Below, piece after piece: positions 8,782 through 18,900 of a stretch of DNA of 64,000 nt. Each line of letters starts with the position of its first letter. Within the stretch, counting starts at the first letter, position 1. Below the pieces are notes generated by a model that did not search any database, was not told the DNA's origin, and saw nothing but the letters and a program-made list of their open reading frames with translations. The DNA is from Rhizobium sp. P32RR-XVIII (GTDB lineage: Bacteria > Pseudomonadota > Alphaproteobacteria > Rhizobiales > Rhizobiaceae), in the NCBI RefSeq assembly GCF_012641395.1, contig NZ_JABAIH010000004.1:1-64000 (forward strand), written 5' to 3'. The position numbers and the translations under genes were made by a program.

Positions 8782-8877
8782 GCTTTGAGCGTGGATTGCC
8801 GTCCCGCCGGCATCAAGCGCCTTGATGGTAGCAACAACGCCGGGGGGCCGTCGAGGCTAGCAGCGCTGACGGTTTGT

Positions 8878-10845
8878 TCATTTCACAGACTTGGCAAGAC
8901 GAGCCTTTCCTTTCCTAGCCTTGGCGGCCACCGTCGCGGTGCTTGGCGTCTCCCGGCGGCCAGGCACCTTCACGATCAGGACGCCCCGCTCAGTCCCGTC
9001 GTCGAGAAGATCGCCGAGGCGAGTGTCGTACCAGGTGTCCATATGGGCCAGACGACTGTTCTTCTTCGATAGATCGAGGACCAGCATCAGGCCCAGCTTG
9101 ACGTTCGTCGCCTGGTAGATCGCGGTCTGCTCTCCGTACGAAGCAAGGAGGTTGTCGAACGAAGCGTCGGCCAGCTCCCGCTTTACTTCCACGATGATGA
9201 CGACGCCGTCGCTCACGTAGGCGACGTCCGCCCTTCCGCCGCCGATACCTCTCAGTTCGTCGGTCACCGGCAGTCCGGCCGACCGTGCATGTCGCAGGAA
9301 GTCCTGCTGGAGTTCCTTCTCCAGGGGGAGGGGCTTCCCACGCTCGAAGAGATATTCCGAGAAGCGATCCATCTCCACTGAACTGTCCAGCTTCTGAGCG
9401 AGGAAATTCGCAGCCCCAAGTACGAGTGCCAGAAAGTGGTTTCGTACTGCGGGCTTCGCATAGTCTTCAATGGAGGCGAACGCCCGGTCCACGGTCTCCA
9501 GCATTCTGCGGATTGCGATGCCGACGTTCTGCGATTGGTGCGCGTACACAACCTTCGCCGCCGTGACCACCAGATCCTCGTAAGCCTCGTCGCTAGTGGA
9601 TCGAACCCTTTCCTTGAGCGCGGAATCCAGTGGGTCGCTGGACTCCGCGTCGAAAGGGAAATCGGGCCCTCCCTGGTATGATGCCTCGACAGCCGCGGCG
9701 AGGTCGCGTGTCAGCTCGGCGTCGAAATTCGCAGCATGCCGACGCAGCCATGCCGACAGTTGCAGCACGTGGTTGCGGTTACCGAAAAGGCGTGGCTCAA
9801 GGACGGGTCTGATCACGCAGTCGACGCCGCAGCCGGGAGGACCGGCGAAGACAGAGCGGTTTGCCTCGTAGGCAAACAGCAGATGCTTTTCGATGATCTC
9901 AACTGCCTCGAGCCACACGTCCTCGTCGAGCCTGCTGGTCAGGGCTGCCAGATTGCCTGCAAGCGATGCGAGCGCCGCGACTTGGCTGGCGATCGACCCG
10001 AGAACAGGGTCGCTTCGGCCCATCAGCGAATATTCTGAGTATGCGAAGGCGCTTGCTCGCATCGCGCGCAGGGACTCATCCAGCCCCGCCGGGATCGTCC
10101 GCTCGTGAAACTCCATCAGGAGGTCGATCGCAATCTGATAGGAACGGGCGTCGTGCCGGGATGCTCTCGACGCGACGGCGCAGTCGAACTCATCACGCGC
10201 ATCTGACAGATGGCGGACGACTTCCGCTGTGTCTTCGGCTTCGATCGCCTGTTGCAGGGATACAAGTCCAAGCTCGAAGTGAACCTGGTCGTCCGCGCCG
10301 TCGACGCCGTCGAGAAGGCGAAGGAAATCCGCCAGTGCAGGATTACGGGTCTTTCCATGCAGAACGCCCGCTATCCTGGCAGCATGAGCGAGGTATGTCG
10401 GCTCGTCTCCGGGAGAAGTTTCCGAAAGATCGGCGATCAGCCTGGCAAGGCGGATGGCGTCGTCACGCGCGAACGCCAACGCGCCTTTTAGCGCCGCAAT
10501 GCGTAGAGGCGTCGGTTTTCTCTGCTCGGTGGCCAGCGAAAGGAGACGCTTGAACACCTTCGTCTCGGCCGCCGATTCCGAGAAATTCAGCGCGAGCAGA
10601 CGGTCCGAGATCGTACTCAGCTCCGGGCCGCGGTCGATGACCGTCAGGACTTCGGCGAGAAAGTTGTCAACGTCCGCCGGGCGGCCCTCCCGGTATGGCA
10701 GCACCAGGTCGACCAGCATGTCCGAGAAGACCGACGCACCGACGCGAACGCCGTCCGACAGGAGGCTCTCAAGCCCTCCGAAGCTGTCGACGGTCGGCGC
10801 CTCCTGATGGGAGAGCAGACCTTCCATGATCTCGTCGTACTGCAT
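8878..10845 (-). CDS. Large helical protein with C-terminal PD-(D/E)XK nuclease domain (defence effector)
   Basis: 655 residues. Most of the protein is a long alpha-helical region without recognised repeats. The C-terminal ~125 residues form a classic PD-(D/E)XK nuclease: GGGRADV with D540, then IIVEVKRE with E553 and K555, then a Q-containing helix (YGEQTAIYQ). The tail is basic. It lies 6 bp after the SMC-like gene and closes a three-gene operon (start 13418). The operon matches the plan of Lamassu/ABC-three-component defence systems, in which an SMC-type ATPase senses DNA and releases a nuclease effector. The nuclease assignment is strong; the system name is inferred. Confidence 0.7.
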   Translation of the reverse strand: MQYDEIMEGLLSHQEAPTVDSFGGLESLLSDGVRVGASVFSDMLVDLVLPYREGRPADVDNFLAEVLTVIDRGPELSTISDRLLALNFSESAAETKVFKRLLSLATEQRKPTPLRIAALKGALAFARDDAIRLARLIADLSETSPGDEPTYLAHAARIAGVLHGKTRNPALADFLRLLDGVDGADDQVHFELGLVSLQQAIEAEDTAEVVRHLSDARDEFDCAVASRASRHDARSYQIAIDLLMEFHERTIPAGLDESLRAMRASAFAYSEYSLMGRSDPVLGSIASQVAALASLAGNLAALTSRLDEDVWLEAVEIIEKHLLFAYEANRSVFAGPPGCGVDCVIRPVLEPRLFGNRNHVLQLSAWLRRHAANFDAELTRDLAAAVEASYQGGPDFPFDAESSDPLDSALKERVRSTSDEAYEDLVVTAAKVVYAHQSQNVGIAIRRMLETVDRAFASIEDYAKPAVRNHFLALVLGAANFLAQKLDSSVEMDRFSEYLFERGKPLPLEKELQQDFLRHARSAGLPVTDELRGIGGGRADVAYVSDGVVIIVEVKRELADASFDNLLASYGEQTAIYQATNVKLGLMLVLDLSKKNSRLAHMDTWYDTRLGDLLDDGTERGVLIVKVPGRRETPSTATVAAKARKGKARLAKSVK

Positions 10846-10851
10846 CAGCGT

Positions 10852-12798
10852 CTACCACAGATATCCGTCCGCTCGATTCTTGACGACGTTGTCGCAAGGA
10901 ACATGGCTGAGGATGGCATCGTTCTCGATGCCCGCCAAAAACACTTGAACAGTCGGCAGGGCCTCCGACAGCTTGCCCAGACCTTCGATGATCTGGGAGA
11001 CGTCCTCGTTGACGACTTCGGCGCTTCCTACGGAGTCGAGTAGCAGAACGCCCGGATGCCGGCCTATGCCGCTCTCCTCGGCCACGTGGATCATGGCAAG
11101 GGTCGCGGCGAGCTTGAGACGCGTCTTTTCTCCCGACGTGCACTTGCTGAAGGTCTTCGGGCCGCCCACGAAGAAGACGTCCATGGTCGTGTTCCCCTTC
11201 AGCTTCACCTCTCTCAGGTCGGTGATGCCGAACGCCTGCGCGAACTTCGCCGTCAGGTCGGAGACGCGTCCGAGCACCTCGGTCTGTTCTTCCCTGTACA
11301 TCTTTTCGGTCGCTGCGATGGCGGCATCGAGAAGTCCGACGTCTGCAGGTGCCGTGGTCGGTGCGTCGCCGGCCATCTTCTCCAGCTCCTCGATCTGGGC
11401 GTCGAGCTTTAGAAGCTCCATCTGGCCGTCCGGCCGGGACTGGATGTCCTTCATTTCCTGCTCCAGCCGACGAGACTCCAGGTCGTACCGGTCCCGCTCC
11501 GCTTCCGCTTCCGTTTTCTTCCGGGTGAAGTCGGCCAGGCGGGTCCGGAGCTTTTTGGCCTCGTCCTTGGCGACTTTCACGGCTTCCCGCAGCTCTGCCT
11601 CCACGCCCGCGCTATCGTCAGGCCCCCGCGGCTCCGCGCGGCCGCAGACGATGCAGTCGTGGTGATCCTGCCTGACGGTGCGAACGTCTTCGTCATAGAC
11701 TTCCTCGCAGCTCGGACATGAGACCGGGTTGAGACGACGAAAAATGTGGCCGGCCGCCTGACTCTCCAGGAATGCGCTCAGCTCACGCGACGATGCGGTG
11801 ACGGCGTCTTCGGCGGCACGCCTCTGACCGTCGATCTCAGCAATCAGGATGATGTTCTTGCGAACCCTCTCCGCAGCGGCCATGAACTTCGTCAGCGCGT
11901 CGGACACGGCCCGCTGGACTTCCGCAACCGGCCTCTCCTTGGACTGGACGGACACGATCTTCGCCCGGCTCTTGTTAAGCTCGTCGAGACGTGTCCGCGC
12001 CGCGTCGGAGACCTGCCGCTGTGCCTTCGCTTTCTGATCGCCTTCGATCTGCTCGCGCTTTCTGGCTTCCATCAACGATGCCCGCGTCATGATCCATGGC
12101 AGGCCCAGATACATCTGCATCATGCGCGTCGGCTTTCCATGGCTTATGTCCGAGCCGCCGAACACGGTGGAAGGATCCGGCTCGAACCACATCGCTCCGA
12201 ACAGCCAGTTCCAGCCATGCCGCTGCTCGACGCCTGTGCCATCTTCGCGCTCCGCGATCGCCTCAAGGGAGTCGAGGCCCAGTTCTTTCAGAAAGAAGCT
12301 GTCCATCGCTTCTGCGAAGGCCTTCGAATCCTCGAACCGCGCGACCATGAACTCCTTGCCGCGGACGAACTTCACGAGCTTGCCGACACCCCGTTCGGCG
12401 TCATCCAGACGCACCTCGAACTCGTCGTTGTCCAAATTGAACCGCAGCGACAGTGTCCGGAACCAGCCGTTCATGTCCGAGGGAAGCGTGCGCGTTCCCG
12501 TCAGCGCCCAACGGATGATTTTGAGGAGCGATGTCTTGCCCTTGAAGTTCTTCGAGGAGACGAAGGCGTGCAACCCGACGCCCATTTTCTCAAGTGAGAA
12601 ATCGATGGCCGACGTTTCGTACTCGCCCGTCTTCGTGCCTTCGAACTTGAGGTCAACGAGCCTGAGGCGACGGGGGATCGCATGCGTCAGGCGGGGTTCG
12701 ATGCCGTGCCGCTTGAGCAGCACCTCGACCTCGTCTACGCCTCTGCTGGTCTTCTCGGCAATCTGTGAGACCCATTGCTCGCGTGTGATAGCGCTCAT
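10852..12798 (-). CDS. SMC-like ATPase with zinc-hook motif (LmuB/ABC-3C-type)
   Basis: 648 residues from the ATG at 12798, which overlaps the upstream stop codon (ATGA). The head has a Walker A variant SSKNFKGKTS (81-90), an ABC signature TSGEKTR (554-560) and Walker B GVLLLDSVG (583-591). Two coiled-coil arms flank C361, C364, C382 and C385, a CxxC...CxxC zinc-hook or zinc-ribbon at the hinge. This is the plan of Rad50/RecN-like defence ATPases such as Lamassu LmuB and other ABC-3C systems. It probably recognises invading DNA ends or structures and controls the nuclease encoded downstream. Wadjet was considered but its kleisin and JetD partners are absent. Confidence 0.75.
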   Translation of the reverse strand: MSAITREQWVSQIAEKTSRGVDEVEVLLKRHGIEPRLTHAIPRRLRLVDLKFEGTKTGEYETSAIDFSLEKMGVGLHAFVSSKNFKGKTSLLKIIRWALTGTRTLPSDMNGWFRTLSLRFNLDNDEFEVRLDDAERGVGKLVKFVRGKEFMVARFEDSKAFAEAMDSFFLKELGLDSLEAIAEREDGTGVEQRHGWNWLFGAMWFEPDPSTVFGGSDISHGKPTRMMQMYLGLPWIMTRASLMEARKREQIEGDQKAKAQRQVSDAARTRLDELNKSRAKIVSVQSKERPVAEVQRAVSDALTKFMAAAERVRKNIILIAEIDGQRRAAEDAVTASSRELSAFLESQAAGHIFRRLNPVSCPSCEEVYDEDVRTVRQDHHDCIVCGRAEPRGPDDSAGVEAELREAVKVAKDEAKKLRTRLADFTRKKTEAEAERDRYDLESRRLEQEMKDIQSRPDGQMELLKLDAQIEELEKMAGDAPTTAPADVGLLDAAIAATEKMYREEQTEVLGRVSDLTAKFAQAFGITDLREVKLKGNTTMDVFFVGGPKTFSKCTSGEKTRLKLAATLAMIHVAEESGIGRHPGVLLLDSVGSAEVVNEDVSQIIEGLGKLSEALPTVQVFLAGIENDAILSHVPCDNVVKNRADGYLW

Positions 12799-13418
12799 GC
12801 TTCGATTTCCTCCAGTCTGGCACGGACGCGGTCGGCAATCGTCGGGATGAGATCGTGTAGCTGCGCTTCGTGGTATTCTTTCTGCTGATGCTGCCGCTCC
12901 TTCAGAGCGCTCCCGCCACGGCCCCCGGCGACCTTGAGGACAAGCTTCGCGCGGCCAGCGTACCACTCGAAGATCGAGTGCTCCCTGACAATCCGGTCGG
13001 CGAGTTCGATCCCGGCTTCGCTCAGGAGGAAGTGACGGGGATTTGCGGTTGGATGAAGAACGGTAACAGGCCGCACGAGTCCTGCGACCGCCAGGATCGA
13101 AAGCACGGTGTCGAGCGGCTCGTAGGCGCCGAAGTAGCGACGCAGCATCGGGATGGCCTTCTCGGAAGGTTCGTTGTCGTCGAAGATCGCTCGTGCGGCA
13201 TCCAGAAGCGCTTGCTCCCTAGATTCGTCGTATTGCGTCAGCAGTTCGTCTGCAAGGTAGTCGGGGTAGCGGACCCAGAAGTCTAAGGCCTGGAGGCGGG
13301 TTTCGCCTTCAAAACGGCGCGGATAGCCGGAATACGTATCGGAATCGGGGTTTTCCACCGAACCCTCTACGAGAAGGAAAAGGATTCGAACGGCGTCGCG
13401 GTATTCGGTGTTTGCCAT
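12795..13418 (-). CDS. ABC-three-component middle-component-like protein (LmuC-like)
   Basis: 207 residues from the ATG at 13418, with GAGG eight bases upstream. The frame could extend further upstream but lacks a site there. The sequence is helical with a phrase, FWVRYPDYLADEL, resembling the middle components of ABC-three-component systems, and a later winged-helix-like stretch (residues ~95-150). It is the first gene of a tightly coupled operon with an SMC-like ATPase and a PD-(D/E)XK nuclease. In Lamassu the corresponding small subunit links ATPase and effector. The family assignment rests mainly on operon position and length. Confidence 0.55.
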   Translation of the reverse strand: MANTEYRDAVRILFLLVEGSVENPDSDTYSGYPRRFEGETRLQALDFWVRYPDYLADELLTQYDESREQALLDAARAIFDDNEPSEKAIPMLRRYFGAYEPLDTVLSILAVAGLVRPVTVLHPTANPRHFLLSEAGIELADRIVREHSIFEWYAGRAKLVLKVAGGRGGSALKERQHQQKEYHEAQLHDLIPTIADRVRARLEEIEA

Positions 13419-13501
13419 GCACTGCCTCGAAATGGACAGCCACATCGAAGCGGTGGGTCCTAGGCTTCGCATTTAAAATGATGACGGGCTCCGGGTAAAG
13501 A

Positions 13502-13830
13502 TCAGACAACCGGTGATCGTGCCGCGAACCACTCCGCGTATTCCGTCGTCCGCGCCATATGGCGATTGAGATCCGGCGCTCCGTCAGTCCACCACACAGG
13601 CCCACGCTCACCAAGCCCGACCTTCGCGGCGTCCACCGCCTTCCTTGCGGCGCGAAGCCGATCTGGATCGTCGTCCGCTTCCTTGACCCACGACGAGCAG
13701 ACATCAGCTCCGACACTAGCCGTTTTCTTTCATTCTCCGGCAGATGCGGGTTCGCCTTCCGCCAGAGACGGCCTCGAACGACTACGTAATGGCCGTCCGG
13801 CGTCGTGAGCACGCCCTCGCTAGTCTTCAT
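13502..13830 (-). pseudogene. Frameshifted small rhizobial conserved gene
   Basis: The frame starts MKTSEGVLTTPDGHYVVV at 13830 and is clear for about 47 codons, up to ELMSARR. After that the coding sense moves to another frame, which reads KEADDDPDRLRAARKAVD and later GERGPVWWTDGAPDLNRH, ending at a TGA at 13502. The two parts together match a conserved small rhizobial protein family as I remember it, normally about 110 residues. The total length of 329 bases is not a multiple of three, confirming a single-base indel near position 13690. It overlaps the metallophosphoesterase stop by 11 bp. Function unknown. A sequencing error cannot be excluded. Confidence 0.7.
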
Positions 13831-14344
13831 TGGCTCGGTCCCAACCGACGGCCACGGGCTTTCTGCGGAGAATGTCATTGAGCGTGACAGGCCGCAGACC
13901 CCGCGCGTCGACGCCGACGTCGAACTGGTGGGGCAGGGGCTTCAGCCGGCCATGCGAGTGACCGTGCAGATTGATCGACTTCTTGCCCATCTGGTTCCAT
14001 GTCCGGAAAGCGTAGTGGCACAGGACAAGGTGATGACCGTCCAGCCGGAGTTCGCCGTAATGCTGCACGCTTTCCCACCCTGAAGACCCCGCCGTCGTCT
14101 CCGGGTCGTTGTTGCCGATGATCAGGTGCTTGCGGCCGTTCAGCCTAGCCAGCAGCTCGTCGCAGCTTCCGGCCTTAGAAGACATGACGTCTCCCAGATG
14201 CCAGACCTCGTCCTCGGGACCGACCGTCTCGTTCCAGTTCCGGACGAGCGCGACGTCGTGTTCGACCATGTTGGGAAACGGTCGTCTGTCGAGACGGAGG
14301 ACGCGTGGATCGCCGAAATGGGTGTCGCCGGTGAAGTAGATCAT
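13820..14344 (-). CDS. Calcineurin-like metallophosphoesterase
   Basis: 174 residues with all motifs of the family: D-x-H (GDTHFGD, residues 6-12), GDV (residues 51-53), GNND (78-81), a central His (LCHYAF) and GHSHG (128-132). These bind two metal ions and hydrolyse phosphoesters. No signal peptide, so it is cytoplasmic. It is followed with an 11-bp overlap by a frameshifted conserved small gene, so the two were probably one transcription unit. The substrate is unknown. The family includes nucleases and cyclic-nucleotide phosphodiesterases, and a role in conflict biology would fit the setting but is not shown. Confidence 0.85.
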   Translation of the reverse strand: MIYFTGDTHFGDPRVLRLDRRPFPNMVEHDVALVRNWNETVGPEDEVWHLGDVMSSKAGSCDELLARLNGRKHLIIGNNDPETTAGSSGWESVQHYGELRLDGHHLVLCHYAFRTWNQMGKKSINLHGHSHGRLKPLPHQFDVGVDARGLRPVTLNDILRRKPVAVGWDRANED

Positions 14345-14434
14345 CGGCTAACAAATGGTGCCATTGCACCTTTCGTCGACCCGTTCTGCTAATTGGAGCC
14401 GTCTGTGCGTGCAGTACGAACGCTAGTCACAGTG

Positions 14435-15283
14435 TCACTCGTCATACCAACCGCTCCACCAGGAATCCGTATCGACGCCAGAAGCGATCTCCGCAAGATC
14501 GAGGTTCCGCGGGTCTTCGGTAGGAACTACGAAATCGCAACTGAATGGAAAGCTTTTCTCCATCTCCGCTCCATCACCACGCCGCACGTCGGAATTCGAT
14601 CCCCATTGCAAGCTTACAGCTATCGACCCCGAAGCTCGGTAGCGCACCCATGAACTCGTGATTTCGACCACCTCCGTATCTTCGGTATAGATCTCCTCGA
14701 TTCCGTGATGGGTGGCGATTTCGTCAAGAGACTGGATTGTTTCAGACATAAGATCGCCTACCGCTTGTTCATCGAGAGACTCGACTAACGGCCCTATGAG
14801 GGCGGAGCGATATTCGAAGTAAGCCGTGTACAGATCGACAAGGTCGTCAACGACTGGTGCGACTTCCCCGTCCTGAAGATTTAGATCCGAAATCAAGGTG
14901 CCCTGCCGAGCGTGAACATGCTTGCTCAACCGGTTGAATGATCGGAGAATACGAGACCGAAGCGGCCGAGGATCGAAGCCGAGCTCGCTCGAAAGAAATT
15001 CGTCCGTAAGGCCGCCCTGGAGCCAGTACTGAATTCGCTGAGCGCGAACCGGCCCATCCCGTTCCGGCTCCTTCTTGTACCAGGAGCAATTCTCCACGTC
15101 GTCACTGGGAGCGAGAGTTCCCATGACGTGTTCGAGCAGGACCCTAATCGACACGGAAAAGAACACCAGACGAAGCGGATTTTTGCCGTCCGCGAGAACC
15201 ATTGAGGCCGCGGTTAGCGCATCCTTCGAAAAACGGTCGATCTTGAGGTCGGCGAGCCCCAATAGTCTGGCACTTGCAGTCAT
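14435..15283 (-). CDS. Predicted pPIWI-associating nuclease family protein
   Basis: 282 residues. A helical N-terminal half contains LLEHVMGTLAP and CSWYKKEPERDGPVRAQRI, followed by LSKHVHAR; the C-terminal half is beta-rich with VRYRASGSIAVSLQWGSNSD and RRGDGAEM. This combination recalls the family annotated as predicted pPIWI-associating nuclease (group 2), from memory. The ATG overlaps the stop of the preceding zinc-cysteine protein by 4 bp, and that gene in turn follows druE. The two may therefore be co-transcribed accessory genes of the Druantia system. Nuclease activity has not been shown here and no PD-(D/E)XK motif is obvious. Confidence 0.5.
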   Translation of the reverse strand: MTASARLLGLADLKIDRFSKDALTAASMVLADGKNPLRLVFFSVSIRVLLEHVMGTLAPSDDVENCSWYKKEPERDGPVRAQRIQYWLQGGLTDEFLSSELGFDPRPLRSRILRSFNRLSKHVHARQGTLISDLNLQDGEVAPVVDDLVDLYTAYFEYRSALIGPLVESLDEQAVGDLMSETIQSLDEIATHHGIEEIYTEDTEVVEITSSWVRYRASGSIAVSLQWGSNSDVRRGDGAEMEKSFPFSCDFVVPTEDPRNLDLAEIASGVDTDSWWSGWYDE

Positions 15284-15888
15284 GGTCTCTCCGATGAGGC
15301 TTCAGCGTGCTGCTGTCCGTCGATGAACCGTACCTGTTTCGTTGCCGCCGTCTTGTCAATCTGTGGTTCCGGAAACCTCACTCCACACTGATCGCCGGCC
15401 GGATGGCACATCTTCTCGCATCCCATTGCCAGCCTGCGGCGAAGCTTCGCCAAGCTCGCTCCTGCGCCGTACTGAGCCACCAAGGTCTTTCTATGAAAGC
15501 CGTCGCGACGGTCGCAGCGATTACATTCCAGCAGGATCACAGCATCACGGATGTCCTTCAACGTCGGCCCGTCGCCACCGAGGTTCTGCCGTCTTCTAGC
15601 CATCTCACCCCCTGCCTTCGGCGTAATGCCCGCGCGCCCGCTGCTACCCAAGGCGACGTCGTCCATCTCGTGGCGCAGCAGCTCTTCGATCTGTCGGGAG
15701 ACCTGTCCGGACTGGCCGACCGCGACATGGACTTCAAGCTGCCGACGGGCCGCGGCGACGAGTTCGCGCACGGATCGCCGGGCAGTCCGGATTCCAGGGA
15801 TCGGCCGAAGCCCGTGCCGCAGCCGCGGGACATCTTCGTCAGAGATCTTCACATCGACACGCTGAAGGTGAAGGCACGGAATTTTCAC
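15280..15888 (-). CDS. Cysteine-containing small protein downstream of druE
   Basis: The open frame runs from a GTG at 15888 (202 residues). An internal ATG at 15603 has a much better ribosome-binding site (AGGGGGTGAG) and gives 107 residues. The C-terminal part has ECNRCDRRDGF followed later by GCEKMCHP and CGVRF, a zinc-ribbon-like spacing. The N-terminal part is Arg-rich and helical. No family recognised beyond that. It lies between druE (39-bp gap from the GTG) and the pPIWI-associated nuclease-like gene (4-bp overlap). Which start is used is uncertain. Confidence 0.5.
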   Translation of the reverse strand: MKIPCLHLQRVDVKISDEDVPRLRHGLRPIPGIRTARRSVRELVAAARRQLEVHVAVGQSGQVSRQIEELLRHEMDDVALGSSGRAGITPKAGGEMARRRQNLGGDGPTLKDIRDAVILLECNRCDRRDGFHRKTLVAQYGAGASLAKLRRRLAMGCEKMCHPAGDQCGVRFPEPQIDKTAATKQVRFIDGQQHAEASSERP

Positions 15889-15918
15889 TAGAGGGGCAGA
15901 GCGGTCGCTCCTCTAGTG
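15886..15918. promoter_or_regulatory. Inverted repeat between druE and the next gene
   Basis: CACTAGAGG (15886-15894) and CCTCTAGTG (15910-15918) are perfect 9-bp inverted arms around a 15-base loop. On the minus-strand transcript the hairpin lies just after the druE stop and covers the GTG at 15888 of the next frame. It has no U-tract, so it is not a standard terminator. It could hide the GTG start or mark a processing site. Confidence 0.5.
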
Positions 15919-15926
15919 AAAGAAGA

Positions 15927-18900
15927 TCAGCTATCTTTTGACGCGACGATGTAAGTCGGGCCGTATCCAGACTTGGCGACAGAGACGCTCGACCGCGAAA
16001 GAGCCTCCGCCTGCCGTCGCGGCGAAGTCCTGAAGTCGTGTGCCACGAGATGTCCGGACGATGTCGTTCGCCATGCGCCGAAGCCCTGGTCGAATACGAT
16101 GGTGGCGTTCGCTCCACCCTCGAAGGCGATGGTCATGTAACGTCCGTGTGGCACCTGAGCGAATTGAACCGTCAGATCGATCCCCTTGAGTTTGGCGTAC
16201 TCGCTCATGACAGCTTCGGCGTCGACGCTGTGCCTCCAGTCATCGAAAATGCGCGAAGGCATGTTGAGCTTCCCGCCAGGTGCACCAGTCGAAAGCTCGA
16301 CAGCGACCCCCGCCGCTCCCTTCAGCAGGCCTGCCACGGTATCGATGAACATCTTCGCAACGAGGGGCGACCTGATGTATGGATCGCTGTAGGAAATGCC
16401 TCGAATGGCTTGCGCCTTTGGTATTCCGACGCTCTCCAGACGAGCCCGCAGCCGGTTTGCCATGCCTCCACCGAAGAGGGAGAGGCTTCGGTCAAGTTCC
16501 GTGGTGATCCGCTCGAAGTGGGACGAGGCGGCGGGGAGAAGGCTTCCAAGCTCAACGACGGTAGTCTGAATTTCGGCATTCGCCGAACCCACGATTATCG
16601 GTGCCGACATAGGTTGGCCCCATTCTGGATTAGCCTCCCAAGATGAGGAATCTCGTGTCGCCCATACCTTCATGGCAGATTGGTACGCAACTGCGATACC
16701 AACGGTCAGACCATTGATCTCCGGCGCCGCGCCGGTGCGTAGAGGGCTGCCTCCCGCCTGCGCGAACCGTTGTCCAAGATCGTAAAGCGCCAGGCGGCCT
16801 GCGGTATCGCAACGCGAAACGAAACCGTCTGGTATCACTATCACCACGCGGTTCCCGAGGAACCGCCAGCGATCGAGATATGCCGTCGCATACCATTCGG
16901 ACAGCCGTCCGGTGTCGGTAGTTTCGGGGAGAAATACGTAGACGGTCGGCTTTGCCGTTTCACGAAGGCTTCGCTCGACCTCGTCCACCAACGAGATCGA
17001 AATTGCCGCGTCCGGTGACAGGCGGTCCTCTTCTTCCAAGGCATCTTGAAAGGTAAGGTGGTTCAGCAGGAAGCGCAGGGCTGCCGAGCGGTCCAAGCCG
17101 CCGTCTTCGAAGGGTGCATCCGAGACCAGCACACATGCCGCGCATCCCGTAACGCAACCAGGATTCCGGCATTCAAGCACCTTGCGGGCTTCACCAAGGA
17201 CCGCAGGGAGACGGCTGGCGATGGAAGCTGAAAAGCCTGCGCCGCCGGCAGCCCGGTCGAAGATCAATACCGACCGCGCATGTTGAGCGAGAAGCCCCTC
17301 CGATGTCTGAGTGGCGTAGCCCATTTCGTCCGCTTCGATACCCAGGATACGTGCGATACCCTCGCGCATCGCAATTACGAGAGCGGTCGCCGCAGGCTTC
17401 TTCAGCGAGGCGGACGGTTGAAGTTCGAATACGTCGGTAGAAATCTCGTAGCCGAGTTCCAGGTTTCGCCGTACCGCCCAGGCATTGTCATTCCCTTGGC
17501 ATCGGGACGCATCTTCGCCCCGCTTCCAGCGGAGCGGTGGATGCTGCGCCAGCGGCGAACCTAGCGTGGGGTCGGCATCGCCATTCTCGAGAGCCTGATG
17601 ATCCGGAGCCGCGCGGCCGCAATGCAAGCACAGCGCATAGCCGTTCTTCGTCTGTCCCCTGTTGCTATAGTAGACCGCTCCTTCGCGGCTGCTCCGGAAA
17701 CGTCCCATCTCCGGAACCGCAAGGGAGGTCCATGGGCTCGCTCGCACGGAGACGCTCGGCTCCTCTGGAGCAACGTATGAAATTATATCCGTTTCCGCGT
17801 GAACCTTGTCGCGGACGTCGACTGAAAACCCCGCCGGCCGGATATAGGGTCGGTTCCAGACCGTAGCCGCGCAGACGGGGCATTCCGCCATACGACTGCG
17901 GGCCGTGTCGCTCGTGCCGCAGCGGTCGCACGACCAATGATACTTCAGACTCTGGACGTCCCGGATGTGTTCCTCGCTAGCGGGGCGCTTCCAATTCAGG
18001 AGGACGCCTGCCGACTTGTGAACGAGACCGTCGAGCACGATCTCCGACCCCGGCGCATAGTCCCTGATGGCCAGATCCAACGATCGCTGCGGACCCGTGA
18101 GCCTCTTCATCCGCCCTCCGTCCACAGAGTCTTCCTTCCGCGGCTTGTGAGGAAGGAACGTGACCACGCCGGTCGGAAAGCCGTGACCAGGGAGGAACCC
18201 GCGATCTGCTAGCGCGCTAAGAAGAAACTCGTCGCAAAGCCGTTTAAGCTCCATTCCCATGCGGCTCTTTCCGGCTTCCTTGACACCTTCGTCCTTTGCA
18301 AGCGCGAGAAGGCCGTCCCATTCGTTTTCGAAGTTGGCCTGCAGCTCGTCGATGATCGTTCGCGAGGCGTCGGTAAGGAGCGTCTCGCCCTCGAGCACGG
18401 AGTGCCGCACGAGCTTTTCGAGATCGGCCGTTACGGCGGCCGCCGTTGTCGGAGCAGCCAGCCAGTCCTTGAACATGGAGACTGGCCGCTCGGCCATAAG
18501 CGGTCGTGGATCACCGAGCCTCGCCGGCGTTCCCATAAAGGAGCCGATCGTCATTCGTAGTGCATCGCCACCGCGCTCCACCATGAAGCGGCGCAGAAGA
18601 TAAGCGTTGACATGCCGTTGAACGATGGGGCGGCTGCTCAGGGCAACCTTCGGCGCCGCCATGCTCCTGTTGAGGTAACTGATCGGCGACGTGAACGCTT
18701 CGCGATCTAGTGGACGATCCCGACAGAACGTGAAGGCGAGCGAGTACGGCTGGCCGCGGCGGCCGGCACGTCCCACACGCTGCTTGTAGCTGGCCACCGA
18801 CGGCGGTACGTTCGTCATCATCACCGTCGACACGGAGCCGATGTCCACGCCCATTTCCATGGTCGTCGAGCAGTTCAGAATGTTGATCTGGCCGTCCTTG

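Noticed and set aside
10852..13418. Wadjet (JetABCD) identity for the SMC-like operon
   Set aside because: There is no kleisin or JetD-type topoisomerase-like gene, and the ATPase is of Rad50/RecN size with a zinc-hook motif.
15307..15891. Plus-strand frame of 194 codons opposite the Cys-rich gene
   Set aside because: No ribosome-binding site, and the opposite frame has zinc-ribbon-like cysteines and operon spacing.
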